Counted from the stretch's first letter, positions 19,476 through 29,215 are shown. The stretch is DNA of 64,000 nucleotides from CAVTWS01 sp963738445 (GCA_963738445.1 CAVTWS010000015.1:62001-126000), one strand, 5' to 3'. Notes: generated by a model from the letters alone, not told the origin. Made by a program: numbers and translations.

Positions 19476-20670
19476 ATGAGAGCATCAGCAGCCGGAGTCG
19501 ACCTGTTCCACGACATCCACGTGGTCGACGCCGATACCCATCTCACCGAGCCCCACGACCTGTGGACCGCCCGGGCACCGAAGGCCTGGGCCGATCGGTT
19601 GCCTCAGGTGCGCGAGATCAAGGGCCGCAAGATGTGGCTCATCGACGACAAGCCGTTCGGTATGGCGGTCGGCGCCTCGGTGGTGCGTCGCGACGGGTCG
19701 AAGTCGATCGGGACCGAGTTCATGGACTTCGGCATCGACGAGGTGCACGAAGGGGCCTGGAGCCTCGAGCCCCGGTTGGCGGTCATGGATCAACTCGGCA
19801 TCCACGCCCAGGTCGTGTACCCCAACGTCGTCGGCTTCGGTGGTCAGCGGTTCGCCGAGGTGGCCGACCCGACCCTCAAGGTGCTGTGCGCCACGATCTA
19901 CAACGACGCCATGGCCGAGTTCCAGGACGGGTCGGGCGATCGGATCTTCCCGATGGCGCTCCTCCCGTGGTGGGACCTCGACGCCGCGGTAGCCGAGGTC
20001 GCCGCGCGCCCACGCGCTCGGCCTGCGCGGCGTCAACACCAACTCCGACCCGCAGAACGAGGGCCTCCCCGACCTCGGCGATCGCCACTGGGATCCGCTG
20101 TGGGAGGTCTGCGCCGATCTCGGCATGCCGGTGAACTTCCACATCGGGTCCTCCGCGACGGGCATGAGCTGGTTCGGGAGCTCGCCGTGGCCGTCTTTCG
20201 ACGAGGAGCGGAAGCTCGCGCTCGGTTCGATGATGGTGATGATCTCCAACTTCCGGACCCTCGGGAACCTGCTCCTGTCGGGCGTGCTCGAGCGGCACCC
20301 GACGCTCAACGTGGTGTCGGTGGAGAGCGGTCTGGGCTGGATCCCGTTCCTCCTCGAAGGGCTCGACTACGAGGTCGCCGAGTGCGCGCCGCACATCGGC
20401 GAGCACCTGTCGATGAAGCCGTCGGACTACTTCCGCCGCCAGGTCTACGCCTGCTACTGGTTCGAGCGGGACAGCATGCAGGGGCGCGCTCGAAGCCCTC
20501 GGCCCCGACAACATCATGTTCGAGACCGACTTCCCGCACCCCACCTGCCTCTACCCCGATCCGCCTCGCCCGGGCCGCCGAAGCCGCTGGCCGACGTCGA
20601 TCACGAGGTGCGCCGCAAGCTGCTGAGCACCAACGCGGCCCGGGTGTACCGAATCCCGCTCCCCGCCTGA
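19476..20670 (+). CDS. Amidohydrolase-2 family protein (frameshifted)
   Basis: The protein begins MRASAAGVDLFHDIHVVDADTH and carries the metal motifs VVDADTHLTEP, a histidine in NFHIGSS and ETDFPHPTCLYPDP. The reading frame breaks near 20010, where EVAARPRA should continue as HALGLRGVNTNSDP, and again near 20490 and 20570. Joined, the length is about 398 aa, as in its divergent neighbour. The gene is followed 10 bases later by a P450, so the two probably share a transcript and a substrate. Confidence 0.75.
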
Positions 20671-20680
20671 GGATCCCACC

Positions 20681-21911
20681 ATGGACACCGCGACCTTCGA
20701 CGCCGTACGTCAACATCCTCGATCCCGCCTTCTACGTCGATCCGTGGGAGGCGTACGGCTGGCTGCGTGACGAAGCCCCCGTGTTCTGGGATCCCGCCCA
20801 GAAGATGTGGGCCATCTCGCGCTACGCCGACCTGGTCGCGGTCGAAAAGGACGGCGAGCGGTATTCGTCTTTCAACGGCTCCCGTCCCCACATCGATCAG
20901 CGGGACGACCACTCGATGATCAACCTCGACGACCCCGCCCACCAGACCCAACGCAACCTGGTGGCGCGGCGGTTCACTCCGCGTTCGGCCCGGAGCCACG
21001 AGGAACGGGTCCGGGAGGTCGTCACGTCGATCCTCGATGCCGTCACGCCGCTCGGGCGAGTGCGAGGCCGATCGAGGCCATCGCGTCGCGTCTCCCGGCG
21101 ATGATGATCGCCGAGCTGCTCGGGTACGCCCTCGAGGACTGGGAGAAGGTCCGGTTCTGGTCGGAGTCGACGATGCATCAGGGCGGCCAGACCAACCCGG
21201 CCGGCCCACCCCATTGGGATCTACCGCAGCCCTCCGTTGCCGGCTCCGAGTTCGCCCAGGTGACGATGGCGGTCATCGAACAGCGGCGGGCCGATCCTCG
21301 AGACGACCTCATCTCCCTCTGGATCTCGCAGGGCTGGGGCGTCAAGCAGATCCTCGAGGAGACCCTGCTTGGTGCTCGATGGAGGGGCCGAGACCACTCG
21401 CACGGTCATCGGTTCGATCATCCGCGAGCTGGCGCTCCGATCCGATCAACGCCACATGCTGATCGACCACCCGGAGCTGCTCTCGACCACCGCCGTCGAG
21501 GAGTTCATCCGATGGGTGTCGCCGGTGCTCAACATGCGGCGCACCGCCACGGTCGATCACGAGCTGCAGGGGCAGCCGATCCACGCCGGCGACGAGATCC
21601 TGCTGCTTTACGGGGCGGCCAACCGCGACCCGCGAGCCTTCGACAACCCGGAGACCTTCGACGTGACCCGGGCCGGCAACCGGCACGTCGCCTTCGGCTT
21701 CGGCACCCACTTCTGCCTCGGCGCGCACCTGGCGAGACTGGAGATCCGGGTCATGTTCGAGGAGTTGCTGCGACGAATCCCCGACTGGTCGCTCGTCGAT
21801 CCCGACGAACCCACGATCATCCCGGCGACCTTCGCCCGGGCCTACGACCGCGTGCGCATCCGGTTCACGCCCAGCCCAGCCATCGGTTTGACCAGCCCAG
21901 TCATCGGTTGA
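20681..21911 (+). CDS. Cytochrome P450 (frameshifted)
   Basis: A P450 monooxygenase in pieces. Visible are the N-terminal PYVNILDPAFYVDPWEAYGWLR, the C-helix region INLDDPAHQTQRNLVARRF, the I-helix LDGGAETTRTVIGS, the ExxR motif in EEFIRW and the heme-ligand loop FGFGTHFCLGAHLARLE with the axial cysteine. Frame changes occur near 20702, 21055 and 21370. Joined length is about 405 aa, usual for soluble bacterial P450s. No ferredoxin or reductase gene is adjacent. It likely hydroxylates a hydrophobic substrate handled by the amidohydrolases. Confidence 0.78.
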
Positions 21912-21921
21912 AAGGCAGCCC

Positions 21922-23088
21922 ATGTCAATAGCCTCCGCTCAAGAAGGTATGAAGGTCGGCGTCCTGTTCGATATCGGGTTCGCTCCAGGAGAGATCGACT
22001 TCGAGCGCGATTTCATGGACTCGATCCAGCTCGTGTTCGACGATGCGCTCGCGGCGGGGGTGCTGGAGCGACCGATCGAGATCGTGTTCAGCCAGGGCGA
22101 GGGCCTGCCGAGAGGTTCGGTGAAGTCGGCGATCGACGCCACCCGCAAACTGGTCGAGGAGGGATGCCTGGTCGTCATCGGGCCGATGATCTCGGAGAAC
22201 GCGGTGGCGATCCGCGAGTACCTGGACCGTGAGGGTCGCACTCCGTGCATCTCGTGGTGCGGGACCGACGACTGGTTGGGGGAGTGGTCCTTCGGGCTCT
22301 CCGCCGGGTCGCTCACCGACGAGCCCTACGTTCTGGCCAACCTGATGGCCCACGCCGGATACCGGCGCATCGGTGTCGTCGTCGAAGAATCCCTGATCGG
22401 CGAGCAGTACTTCGCGTTCTTCCGGCGGGCCGCGCTGGTCGAGGGGCTCGACATCGTGGCCGAGGAGCGGATCTTCACCGTCGACCATGACGTGTCGGTC
22501 GCCGCCGGGCGCCTTCAGCGCCGTGGAACCTGATGCCCTCGTTCACTTCGGTTTCGGTTTCGGCGTCGTGCGACTCAACGAGGCGCTGGCCGCGCTCGGC
22601 TGGTCGCCGCCGAGGTACATGGGTACGGCCTGGGAGAACGCCGTGTTCTCGCCAGTCCGTGCGCGAGTCCTACCTGGGATGGATCGGCCTCGATCTGTTC
22701 GACGAGGAGAACCCGTCGGCATGGCGTTCATCGACCGTTTCGAGGAGCGATACGGCCGCCGCCTGGAGTACTTCGCCCCATCGCCTCCCGGGACTTCGCC
22801 ACGATCGTCGTCCAGGCACTCGCCGACGCCAAACCCCTGTCGCCCCGTGGGGTCTGCGAAGCACTGGAGCGGGTGAAGATGCTCCCGGCCGCCTGCGGCG
22901 CCCCGGGCACCCGCATCTCCTACGGCAAGTGGACCCGTCGAGGCTGGATGGGCGAGCGCTACCTGGTGGCCCGTGAGTTCGATCCCGACAACCCGCCGAA
23001 GTCGGTGTTCCGGGGTCGGCTGCCGCGAGCCCAAGGTCTGGTAGCCGAGCGCCGCGATCGGCGAGACGCGCGCGTCAGTCCATGGTGA
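21922..23088 (+). CDS. Leu/Ile/Val-type ligand-binding protein without signal peptide (frameshifted)
   Basis: The first 200 residues form the type I periplasmic-binding fold of branched-chain amino acid ABC receptors (KVGVLFDIGF, VVIGPMISENAVAIREYL, SWCGTDDWLGEWSFGLS, GYRRIGVVVEE). The rest continues through frame changes near 22510, 22655, 22720 and 22790 to RVKMLPAACGAPGTRISYGKW and a stop at 23088. There is no signal peptide or lipobox and no permease or ATPase gene nearby. It may be a cytoplasmic sensor or binding protein tied to the neighbouring P450/amidohydrolase genes. Confidence 0.65.
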
Positions 23089-23575
23089 AGATCGCGAGCT
23101 GGTCGAGGTCGAGTCCGAGTGCCACCATCACCTTGTCGCTGCTGAACCCGGTGAGCTTCAGGACGAACTCGATGACCTGCCGGGGTTCGAGCTCGGCGGC
23201 CACCGTTCGGCGTGCCGTGTCGGACATCTCGGCCGGCGAAGTCGAGGTAGGCGTCGGCCAGCGCGAGCGCGGCGCGCTGGGCGGGCGTGAACCCGGTCGG
23301 CTCAGGATCGTCGACCGCGTCGAGCATCTGCTCGTCGACTCCGTGCTGCAGCGCAACTGCGCTGCGGGCGCTCATTCAGAAGAAGCACTGCTGGAATCGA
23401 GCATTGCGGATGCGGACGAGCTCGGTCGTGGCCGGATCGACGGACTCCATCCGGTAGGCGGTGCGACGCACGTGGTGACGGGCGGCGGCTGATGCTCGGG
23501 GCGAGGGCTGAGGTGTCCGGGAGGCCCCAGGAGTTGAGGGAGTCCGACGGCAGCGGAATTCTCGGCGTCGGTCAC
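23075..23575 (-). CDS. CMD/AhpD-like protein; candidate selenoprotein with in-frame TGA
   Basis: A carboxymuconolactone-decarboxylase-family protein of about 165 aa. Sequence around the redox site reads TELVRIRNARFQQCFF, then TGA (23378-23376), then MSARSAVALQHGVDEQ in the same frame. Related AhpD-like proteins have C-x-x-C here, so TGA falls exactly on the second cysteine, giving C-x-x-U if read as selenocysteine. A 7-bp hairpin follows at SECIS-like distance. Two further one-base frame changes (near 23490, in a C run, and near 23232) are of the indel type common in this region, whereas the TGA would need a substitution. The GTG at 23575 overlaps the upstream stop. AhpD-like proteins reduce peroxides or related compounds. 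A sequence error or a dead gene is the main alternative. Confidence 0.6.
23348..23378 (-). promoter_or_regulatory. SECIS-like hairpin after in-frame TGA
   Basis: Ten bases after the TGA (23378-23376) the coding strand forms a perfect 7-bp stem, GCAGCGC (23365-23359) with GCGCTGC (23354-23348), closed by the 4-base loop AGTT. The apical loop starts 17 bases after the TGA and has G at its second position. These values agree with what is known of bacterial SECIS elements (loop about 16-37 nt from UGA, G among the first loop bases). In GC-rich DNA such stems also arise by chance, so this is supporting evidence only. Confidence 0.45.
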
Positions 23576-24057
23576 GGGTGCATCTCCGGCATGGTCGAGA
23601 TCCCGAGCGTGAGGCACGCCCGTTGGAAGGTCTCCAAGGCGGAGACAGCCTCGACGAAGGCGTACATCCGGCGGGCCCGAGATGTTCGGTGATGGCTGGC
23701 GACGTCCTGGTCGGTGATCCCGTTGGCGTCGATCACGAACTGCTCGGTGAAGGCGAGACAGGCCCGATCGGCGGACGTGAACAGGGGTGACGTCGGCCAG
23801 GAGGCGAGGGCCGTCACCTTGTCCTCGGTCAGGCCCGGCGTCACGGGCCCGACCGCTCCGGCGTTCGAGCTCGTCGGCGTTGCCGAGCAGCGGCCGCCAT
23901 GCGGAGGCGGGAAGCCTCGAGCAGGACGGGATCCGTGTCGTCCCAGGCCGCCTTGACCAGCTCCGCCAGGGCCGTGAAGGCCTCCGGGGCGAGAAGCCGC
24001 CAGGCGCTCCCAGTCGCTGTCGGCGGGCGGCGCGTCGATCCAGATCACGGCCGCCAT
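23572..24057 (-). CDS. CMD/AhpD-like protein without CxxC (frameshifted)
   Basis: The N-terminus (MAAVIWIDAPPADSDWERLA, ATG at 24057) and C-terminus (GLTEDKVTALASWPTSPLFTSADRACLAFTEQF ... CLTLGISTMPEMHP) are joined through frame changes near 23990, 23900, 23850 and 23690 to give about 162 residues of the carboxymuconolactone decarboxylase fold. It lacks a CxxC motif. Its stop overlaps the GTG of the candidate selenoprotein, so the two proteins are translationally coupled and may form a complex of one redox-active and one inactive subunit. Confidence 0.65.
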   Translation of the reverse strand: MAAVIWIDAPPADSDWERLAASRPGGLHGPGGAGQGGLGRHGSRPARGFPPPHGGRCSATPTSSNAGAVGPVTPGLTEDKVTALASWPTSPLFTSADRACLAFTEQFVIDANGITDQDVASHHRTSRARRMYAFVEAVSALETFQRACLTLGISTMPEMHP

Positions 24058-24298
24058 CAACCTGTTCCCACGAGGAGTCGGCTCGGGTGTTTCCCGACCC
24101 GGCCCGGCCCACGGTGAACGACTCGAAACGGCACGTCCGGTCCTCCCTGATGCCCCTCCCGTCGAAACAGTACATCTCGGCGTCCGCCCTGGCCGCGCCC
24201 GTGCCGGCCCGTGCTCGTTCCGCGGGGTGATGGCATGATCCGTCTGGGTCGTTTGCCGAAGGGTGCGGTGGCCCGTCGGGTCGGGAAGGTGGTGCCTG
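24058..24298. other. Intergenic spacer, nothing recognisable
   Basis: This 241-bp divergent spacer separates the CMD pair from a methyltransferase gene. Open frames on both strands look like non-coding shadows, and no clear palindrome or conserved promoter was seen by eye. Confidence 0.5.
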
Positions 24299-25187
24299 AT
24301 GGCCTCGAACGACGAGATCATGCGCCCGGCGATGGAGGCGATCACGAGTGTCGAAGCCGTCGCCGCGGCTGCGGTCCTATCTTCGCGTGTCATGGTGAGA
24401 CGGTCTGGATCCCGAGCTCGAGTCCCGTGTGGCGGCCGTCGCCCGAGCGGTGCCTGCCAGGCGTCGACGATCTCGCCGACGCGCGACGGCACACGATCGG
24501 CGGGGTGCTCACGTCGTTGTTCCGGCAGGCCGTTGGATCTCCTCGATCATCCGGAGCGGCCCCCGGGCTGGACCTACACCGATCCGGTCGTGCTGCAGGC
24601 CACCGGGCGGGGGTCATGCCTCCGTCGTCGGCGCACTCGAGTGGCCGCGGTGGGCCTGGGGACCTGAGCTCGCGTCTCGGGCCGGCGGGCGGCCGCTTCT
24701 GCGACGTGGGTACCGGTACCGGATGGCTCGCGATCACCGCGGCCCAACGGTGGCCGAACCTGCGATCGTCGGTCTCGACATCCACGAACCGGCGTCTGGC
24801 TCTGGCTCGCCGACAACATCGATCAGGCGGGCGTCGGCCGATCGGGTCGACCTCCGGTTGCTCGACGTGCGGGAGCTCTCCGACGTCGAGCGGGTTCGAC
24901 CTCGTGTGGTTGCCGGGTCCGTTCCTGCCCGGCGAGCGTCGTTCCCGGGGCCGCCGCGGTGGCCCGGACGGTCATCCGACCCGGCGGATGGGTGGTCCTC
25001 GGCCTGTATGGCGGACCTGATCATGCGGTGGCCGCCGCCGTCGCCGAGATCCGCACGATCCGCGGTGGCGGCCGGCCGTGGGCATCGGCTGAGGCGTGCG
25101 CCGTTCTGGCGACGGCCGGATTCGTGGAGTCCACGAGGTCGAGCGGACGGGGCGGCTCCGGTGCGAGCCGTCGTCGGTCGCCGCTGA
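24299..25187 (+). CDS. Class I SAM-dependent methyltransferase (frameshifted)
   Basis: The ATG at 24299 gives MASNDEIMRPAMEAITSVEAVAAA, an N-terminal helical domain. A SAM motif follows (FCDVGTGTGWLAITAAQRWP), then IVGLDIHEPA, DLVWLPGPFLPG and RTVIRPGGWVVLGLYGG. The pieces sit in all three frames, with changes near 24360, 24440, 24530, 24620, 24770, 24890 and 25130; the last leads to APVRAVVGRR and a stop at 25187. The joined protein of about 295 aa resembles stand-alone small-molecule methyltransferases. This gene has the highest density of breaks in the window. Confidence 0.6.
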
Positions 25188-25195
25188 TCAGCACG

Positions 25196-25273
25196 ACAAC
25201 TTGGCGACGGCTCCGCCGGCTACAACTTGGCGACGGCTCCGCCGGCTACAACTTGGCGACGGCTCCGCCGGCT
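25196..25273. repeat. Three 26-bp tandem repeats at the 3' end of the SDR gene
   Basis: Three exact 26-bp copies (25196-25221, 25222-25247, 25248-25273) are followed by a degenerate fourth copy that is the authentic last codons of the SDR gene on the minus strand. Each unit contains GGAVAK-like coding sequence and a TAG, so the array looks like repeated duplication of the gene's terminus including its stop codon. It is not a CRISPR: there are no spacers. Confidence 0.9.
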
Positions 25274-26040
25274 AAACTTCGCGACCGCACCGCCATCGAC
25301 ATCCAGGATGGCGCCGGTGATGAATGCCGCGTCGTCAGAGGCCAGGAAGGCGACCGCAGCGGCGACATCTTCCGAGCGGCCATGGCGCTTGAGCAGCTGG
25401 ATCCGCTGATAGTGCGACCAGAACAGGCCGTCCTCGCCCATCCAGCCCTCGTACTTGTCGGTCAGGATGCGACCCGGCCGCACGGCGTTGACCCGGATGC
25501 CATGCTCGCCGCCTCGACCGGCGAGATGTTTGGTCAGGCCCTCGATCGCCGCCTTGGACGCCTGGTACGACGCCGACGGTTGGAGGCCCACCCATCTGGT
25601 CGATCTCGTTCTGCCCGACACCCATGATCGCCGACAGCGACGAGACGACGACGATGGCGCCGGCCGTCGGACCAGGTGGGGCCAGGCGGCGCGACACGTG
25701 AACATGGTGCCGTTGAGGTTCAGGTCGACAATGGACTGCCACTCGGCGGTCGTCTCGTTCGGCCACTGGCCGATGCTCGCCGTCCCGGCATTGGGCACCA
25801 CGACGTCGAGGCGGCCGTAGCGGGTCACGGTCTCGCCGACGACCGAGGCGATCGACTCCTCGTCGGTCACGTCGGCGGTCAGGAACGCCACGTTGTCGTG
25901 GGCGGGCTCGGGCGGCGCGTGGCAGCGCACACGTCATCACCGAGGCGCCCTCCACAGCCAGGCGGTCGGCGATGACGGCCCCGATGCCCGTGCTCCCTCC
26001 GGTCACCAGGGCGACCCGGCCTGCGAATCCGTTCTGCCAT
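25220..26040 (-). CDS. Short-chain dehydrogenase/reductase (frameshifted)
   Basis: An SDR oxidoreductase with the Rossmann motif TGGSTGIGAVIADRLA, NAG in VVVPNAGTASIG, the catalytic serine in VVVSSLSAIMG and the YQASK catalytic pair (Y-x-x-x-K), ending with AFITGAILDVDGGAVAKF. Frame changes occur near 26020, 25915, 25670 and 25590. The natural stop is probably the TAG at about 25272; a one-base loss there makes the frame run into the tandem repeats to 25220. The start is the ATG at 26040. It likely oxidises or reduces an alcohol/ketone in the local catabolic set. Confidence 0.75.
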
Positions 26041-26195
26041 CAGTGCCGACCTTCGCTGGTTCATCCGCGAGCGCCCGATGCTCGGCGAGGCCGGCGACGC
26101 TACCGCTGAAGGCGTCCGAGCGGTCGAGCGGTCGAGCGGCGTCGATCGCTTCCCCTATCCTCGCGGCGACGATACGGGCGGTACGCGGAGGTGAG

Positions 26196-26672
26196 ATGTC
26201 GTCGACGGAACTGGTCGTCAGCGCGCTCTCGGCCGACACGTGGCCGGACTACGCCCGACTGGTCGAGCGGCACAACGGGGTGTGGGGCGGCTGCTGGTGC
26301 ATGGGCTTCCACCCCGAGGGTGCGAACCCACGCACCTCCACGGCGGAGAAGAACCGCGCCGCCAAACACGCCCGGGTGGCGGCGGGTGAGGCCCATGCCG
26401 CGGCTCGTGTACGACGGCGCCGAATGCGTGGGCTGGTGCGAGTTCGGTCCCCCCGATCAGCTGGCCCCTCATCAAGCACCGCAAGGCCTACACCAGCGGC
26501 TCAACGGTCGAGAGCTACCCGGAGGCGGTCGAGGGCCGCTCGGTCTCGTCGTCGTTCCTGTACAACGCGAGCGGGACGATGTTCGAGCGGGAAGGGTTCG
26601 TATCGGGTCCGCCCGTTGGGCAGGAACCACTGGGTCATGGCCACGGTCGTCGCCGATCGTCGCGGCAACTGA
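26196..26672 (+). CDS. GNAT-family N-acetyltransferase-like protein (frameshifted)
   Basis: The protein begins MSSTELVVSALSADTWPDYARLVERH with GVWGGCWCMGFHPEG, a pattern of small GNAT-like acetyltransferases, and ends RPLGRNHWVMATVVADRRGN at 26672. The middle is in other frames (LVYDGAECVGWCEFGPPDQL, then a frame holding GTMFEREGF), with changes near 26395, 26470 and 26600. A good ribosome binding site (GGAGGTGAG) precedes the ATG. Acetyl-acceptor unknown. It converges on the kinase gene ten bases away. Confidence 0.65.
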   Translation: MSSTELVVSALSADTWPDYARLVERHNGVWGGCWCMGFHPEGANPRTSTAEKNRAAKHARVAAGEAHAAARVRRRRMRGLVRVRSPRSAGPSSSTARPTPAAQRSRATRRRSRAARSRRRSCTTRAGRCSSGKGSYRVRPLGRNHWVMATVVADRRGN

Positions 26673-26681
26673 CGTCCGAGG

Positions 26682-27972
26682 TCAGGAGCTGGCGACCGGG
26701 GTCGTCAGATGCCGCGGACTCGCGACGGTCAACCGATCGCGGACGGCGAGCGCCAGATCGGGCCAGGCGGTACCGGCGTGAACCAGGCGGCGGATGGGCC
26801 AGCTCGCGTTCGACGATCTCGAGCACGTTGGCGGCGACCCGGCCGTGGTAGGCGAGCGCGCGGTCGTCGCGCGCCATCACCCGATCGGTCAGGAACTCTC
26901 GCACGGCCTCGATCAGCTCCCGGGCCGTCGGGCGGCCGTAGGCCGTGGCATCGTCGGGGCTGGGGCGCGGCAACGGCGCGGCGAGCGCGGCACGGCACGC
27001 CTCGGGCGCCAGCAGCTCGATGAGGTCCCACTCCTGCTCGGCCACCCGCCGGCCGACGGCGGCGAGCTCGACCGAGCGGACGCCGCCCGTGAGGTGGACA
27101 TGCGCCCTGGAGCATGCAGCCGACGCCCCAGATCGAGCGTCTTCAGCACGAGCCACCAGTGCAACGCGTCTCGGTCGACGGGTCGGCCGCCCGGCCGCCT
27201 CGTACGCCGCGACCAGCTCGTCGATCGTGCCCAGGCCGCCGACCTCGAGCGGCTCCCCGAACCGCCAGGCCTTGAGACACAACCAGGCCAGGTCCTCGAG
27301 CGGATCGCCGAGGTGGACGAGCTCCCAGTCGATCACCGCCTCGAGGCCGGTCGGTCCGACGATGACGTTGCCGACACGGAGGTCGCCGTGGATCAGGGCG
27401 TCGGCCGGCGTGCGCGGGCGGTGGGCGTCGAGCCACTCGTACGCCTGCTCGAGCGTCGGGCTCCGGTCGTCGAGCTGCTGGTACTTGTCCCAGATGGCGC
27501 AGAGGGTCCGGCGCCTCGGCGCCCGGGCACCTCGGAGGGATCGATGGCGTGGAGGCCGGCGAGGAACCGGCCGAGGTCGCCGACGAGCACGTTTCGGGCG
27601 CCGGCGAGCTCGTCGGCGCGGAGGATGCGGCGGGGGAGGGTCTCGCCGGGCACGCGCCCATGACCAGCCCGGTGGTCCCGAAGAGGGTGCCGTCGTCGTA
27701 GGCGAGGACCTCGGGGACGCGGAGCCCGGCGCGGCGGCACGCCCGCATCGCGTCGGCCTCTCGCCGCATGGCGCCGGGCGCGCCGGGACGCCCGGGCGGA
27801 TCGCGCCGGAGGATGAGCTCGCTCGCCGTTGGCGGTGAACGCCCACGTCTCGCGTGACGCGCCGCCGGTCAGGCGGCGTAGCCCGGTGATCGCGACCGGG
27901 GCGCCGAGCTCGGGAGCGAGCGCGGCGGCGAGGCCGTCAGATGTCCGGCAGCGATTCCGACGGCGACGTCAT
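26682..27972 (-). CDS. APH-like phosphotransferase (frameshifted)
   Basis: An aminoglycoside-phosphotransferase-fold kinase, about 430 codons of span. N-terminal lobe: ITGLRRLTGGASRETWAFTANG; hinge: VPEVLAYDDGTLFGTTGLVMG; catalytic loop ALIHGDLRVGNVIVG; metal motif AVIDWELVHLGDPLEDLAW. The C-terminal region VRSVELAAVGRRVAEQEWDLIELL is typical of acyl-CoA-locus members. Breaks are near 27955, 27800, 27660, 27510, 27170-27110 and 26770. The ATG at 27972 (MTSPSESLPDI) and the stop at 26682 are deduced from the joined frames. It lies just downstream of the DUF7064-type gene. Confidence 0.7.
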
Positions 27973-28953
27973 CGACGACCTGGTCGAGGTACTCGGTGAG
28001 GCCGCCACCGTGAGGCCCTCGCACGACCAGCGGGTCATGCCCTCGGTGAGGCGGGTGACCTTGCCCTCGCGACGATTGCGCAGCGGGATGCTCGAGCGGA
28101 TCGTCGCCCCGCAGCTCGTAGACGTGATCGTCGGTCGTGACGAGCGATCGTGTTGCGGACGGGAACCCTTCGTCGTCGTAGTCCGAGCTCAGCTCGGCGT
28201 CGCGGACCGGGACCCAGCTGGGTGTCGCCGTAGCGGGCGACGTCGAAGACGTGGCCCTTGACGTGGCGGACGTCGACCATCCTCGCCCCGCACCGTGCAG
28301 GCGATCCCGAGCGGCCGAAGCTGGCGGTGACCCACCGGTACCACCAGATGCTCTGCCAGACCCGCGGCCCCCACGAGTGATCGCGCAGGCCCACGGCGCC
28401 GGTGATGTCGAACCGATGGTCGCCGATCTGGACGGCGCCGGTGATCGCCATGTGCTGCTCGGTGTGGCCGGTGGCGAAACCGGCGGCGTTGCAGGTGGCG
28501 GCTCCTCGCCTTCGTCCCACACCGGCTCGCCGCCGTAGGGCACCGCGATGGCCGTGACCCGGAGGTCGATGGTGGCGGCTTCGTGCGGGTTGCCGGCGAA
28601 TGCGGCGCCCGGGTCGGCCATCTCGCGCGGTTGGGCGAGCAGGCAGAGTTGCCCTCGTACGCGACCCGATGCTCGACGAACGGAGCGACGACATCGAAAC
28701 GCAAGCCACCGGAGTCGTGCGCAATGTGGCTGTCGATCTTGGGCCGGCGGAACATGAAGGCGACCCGACCGTCGGGCAGGTAGAGGCACACCGTCATCTC
28801 GGCGTAGCCCTCGTTCGGCCGGTTGCCCATGCGCATCCACCCGCCGAGGCCGCTGCTCCGATCGAAGAAGTTGTAGTACCGGCTCTCGTTGAAGTTGGTG
28901 TCCGAGGTCGGCGCGTGCAGCAGGTCATCCTCGGTGTCGAGCCTCAGTCGCAT
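27869..28953 (-). CDS. DUF7064/DUF7065-type lipocalin-like protein (frameshifted)
   Basis: The N-terminus SDTNFNESRYYNFFDRSSGL with GNRPNEGYAEMTVCLYLPDG and the middle GAVGLRDHSWGPRVWQSIWWYRW match a conserved actinobacterial family now split into DUF7065 and DUF7064 domains, probably a beta-barrel binding or CrtC/AttH-like fold. The C-terminus GGLTEYLDQVVDDVAVGI is also typical. Breaks lie near 28645, 28500, 28330, 28210 and 28090. The end is uncertain because the gene runs into the start of the downstream kinase. These proteins commonly neighbour APH-like kinases and acyl-CoA enzymes. Confidence 0.65.
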
Positions 28954-29017
28954 GATTCCCCCGGTGTCTCGAGCCCCAGCGAACTCGGTCGCCCCGTCCG
29001 CGCGACCATAGCCGCCG

Positions 29018-29177
29018 GTTCTGGGGGCGTAGGTGTGCGTGTCGGGTGGTGTTTGGGCCCCCAGAACGGGTTGGTGGTCGTGGGCTCGGGGGCGCAGCGG
29101 GCGCGGCGGGCGCGGCGGGCGCGGCGGGTTCTGGGGGCGCAGGTGTGCGTGTCGGGTGGTCTTTGGGCCCCCAGAAC
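29018..29177. repeat. Twin intergenic hairpins, 110-bp period
   Basis: Two nearly identical 50-bp units (29018-29067 and 29128-29177) each form an 11-bp perfect stem, GTTCTGGGGGC with GCCCCCAGAAC, around a 28-nt GT-rich loop. Between them stands a 9-bp GC-rich tandem (about 29101-29127). They fill the 262-bp spacer between modC and the DUF7064-type gene, both on the minus strand. A terminator or mRNA-stability role is possible; a mobile REP-like origin is also possible. Confidence 0.8.
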
Positions 29178-29215
29178 GGTGGGATGGGGTGTGGGTGGGG
29201 GGTGGGGGAGCCCGG

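Noticed and set aside
18578..20134. Long plus-strand open frame across the amidohydrolase region
   Set aside because: It lies antisense to the intact amidohydrolase at 18182-19372 and its translation is Arg/Gly/Asp-rich without any domain; typical GC-rich shadow frame.
23348..23378. The TGA as a simple translation start artefact, with the gene starting at the ATG at 23375
   Set aside because: The conserved family sequence TELVRIRNARFQQCFF continues upstream of the TGA in the same frame, so the ATG is internal; it cannot be excluded entirely that the gene is dead.
24299..25187. Overlapping separate small genes in three frames
   Set aside because: Each piece matches consecutive parts of one methyltransferase, so one broken gene explains them better.
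25196..25273. Possible CRISPR array
   Set aside because: Units are directly abutting with no unique spacers, no cas genes are near and the unit equals a gene terminus.
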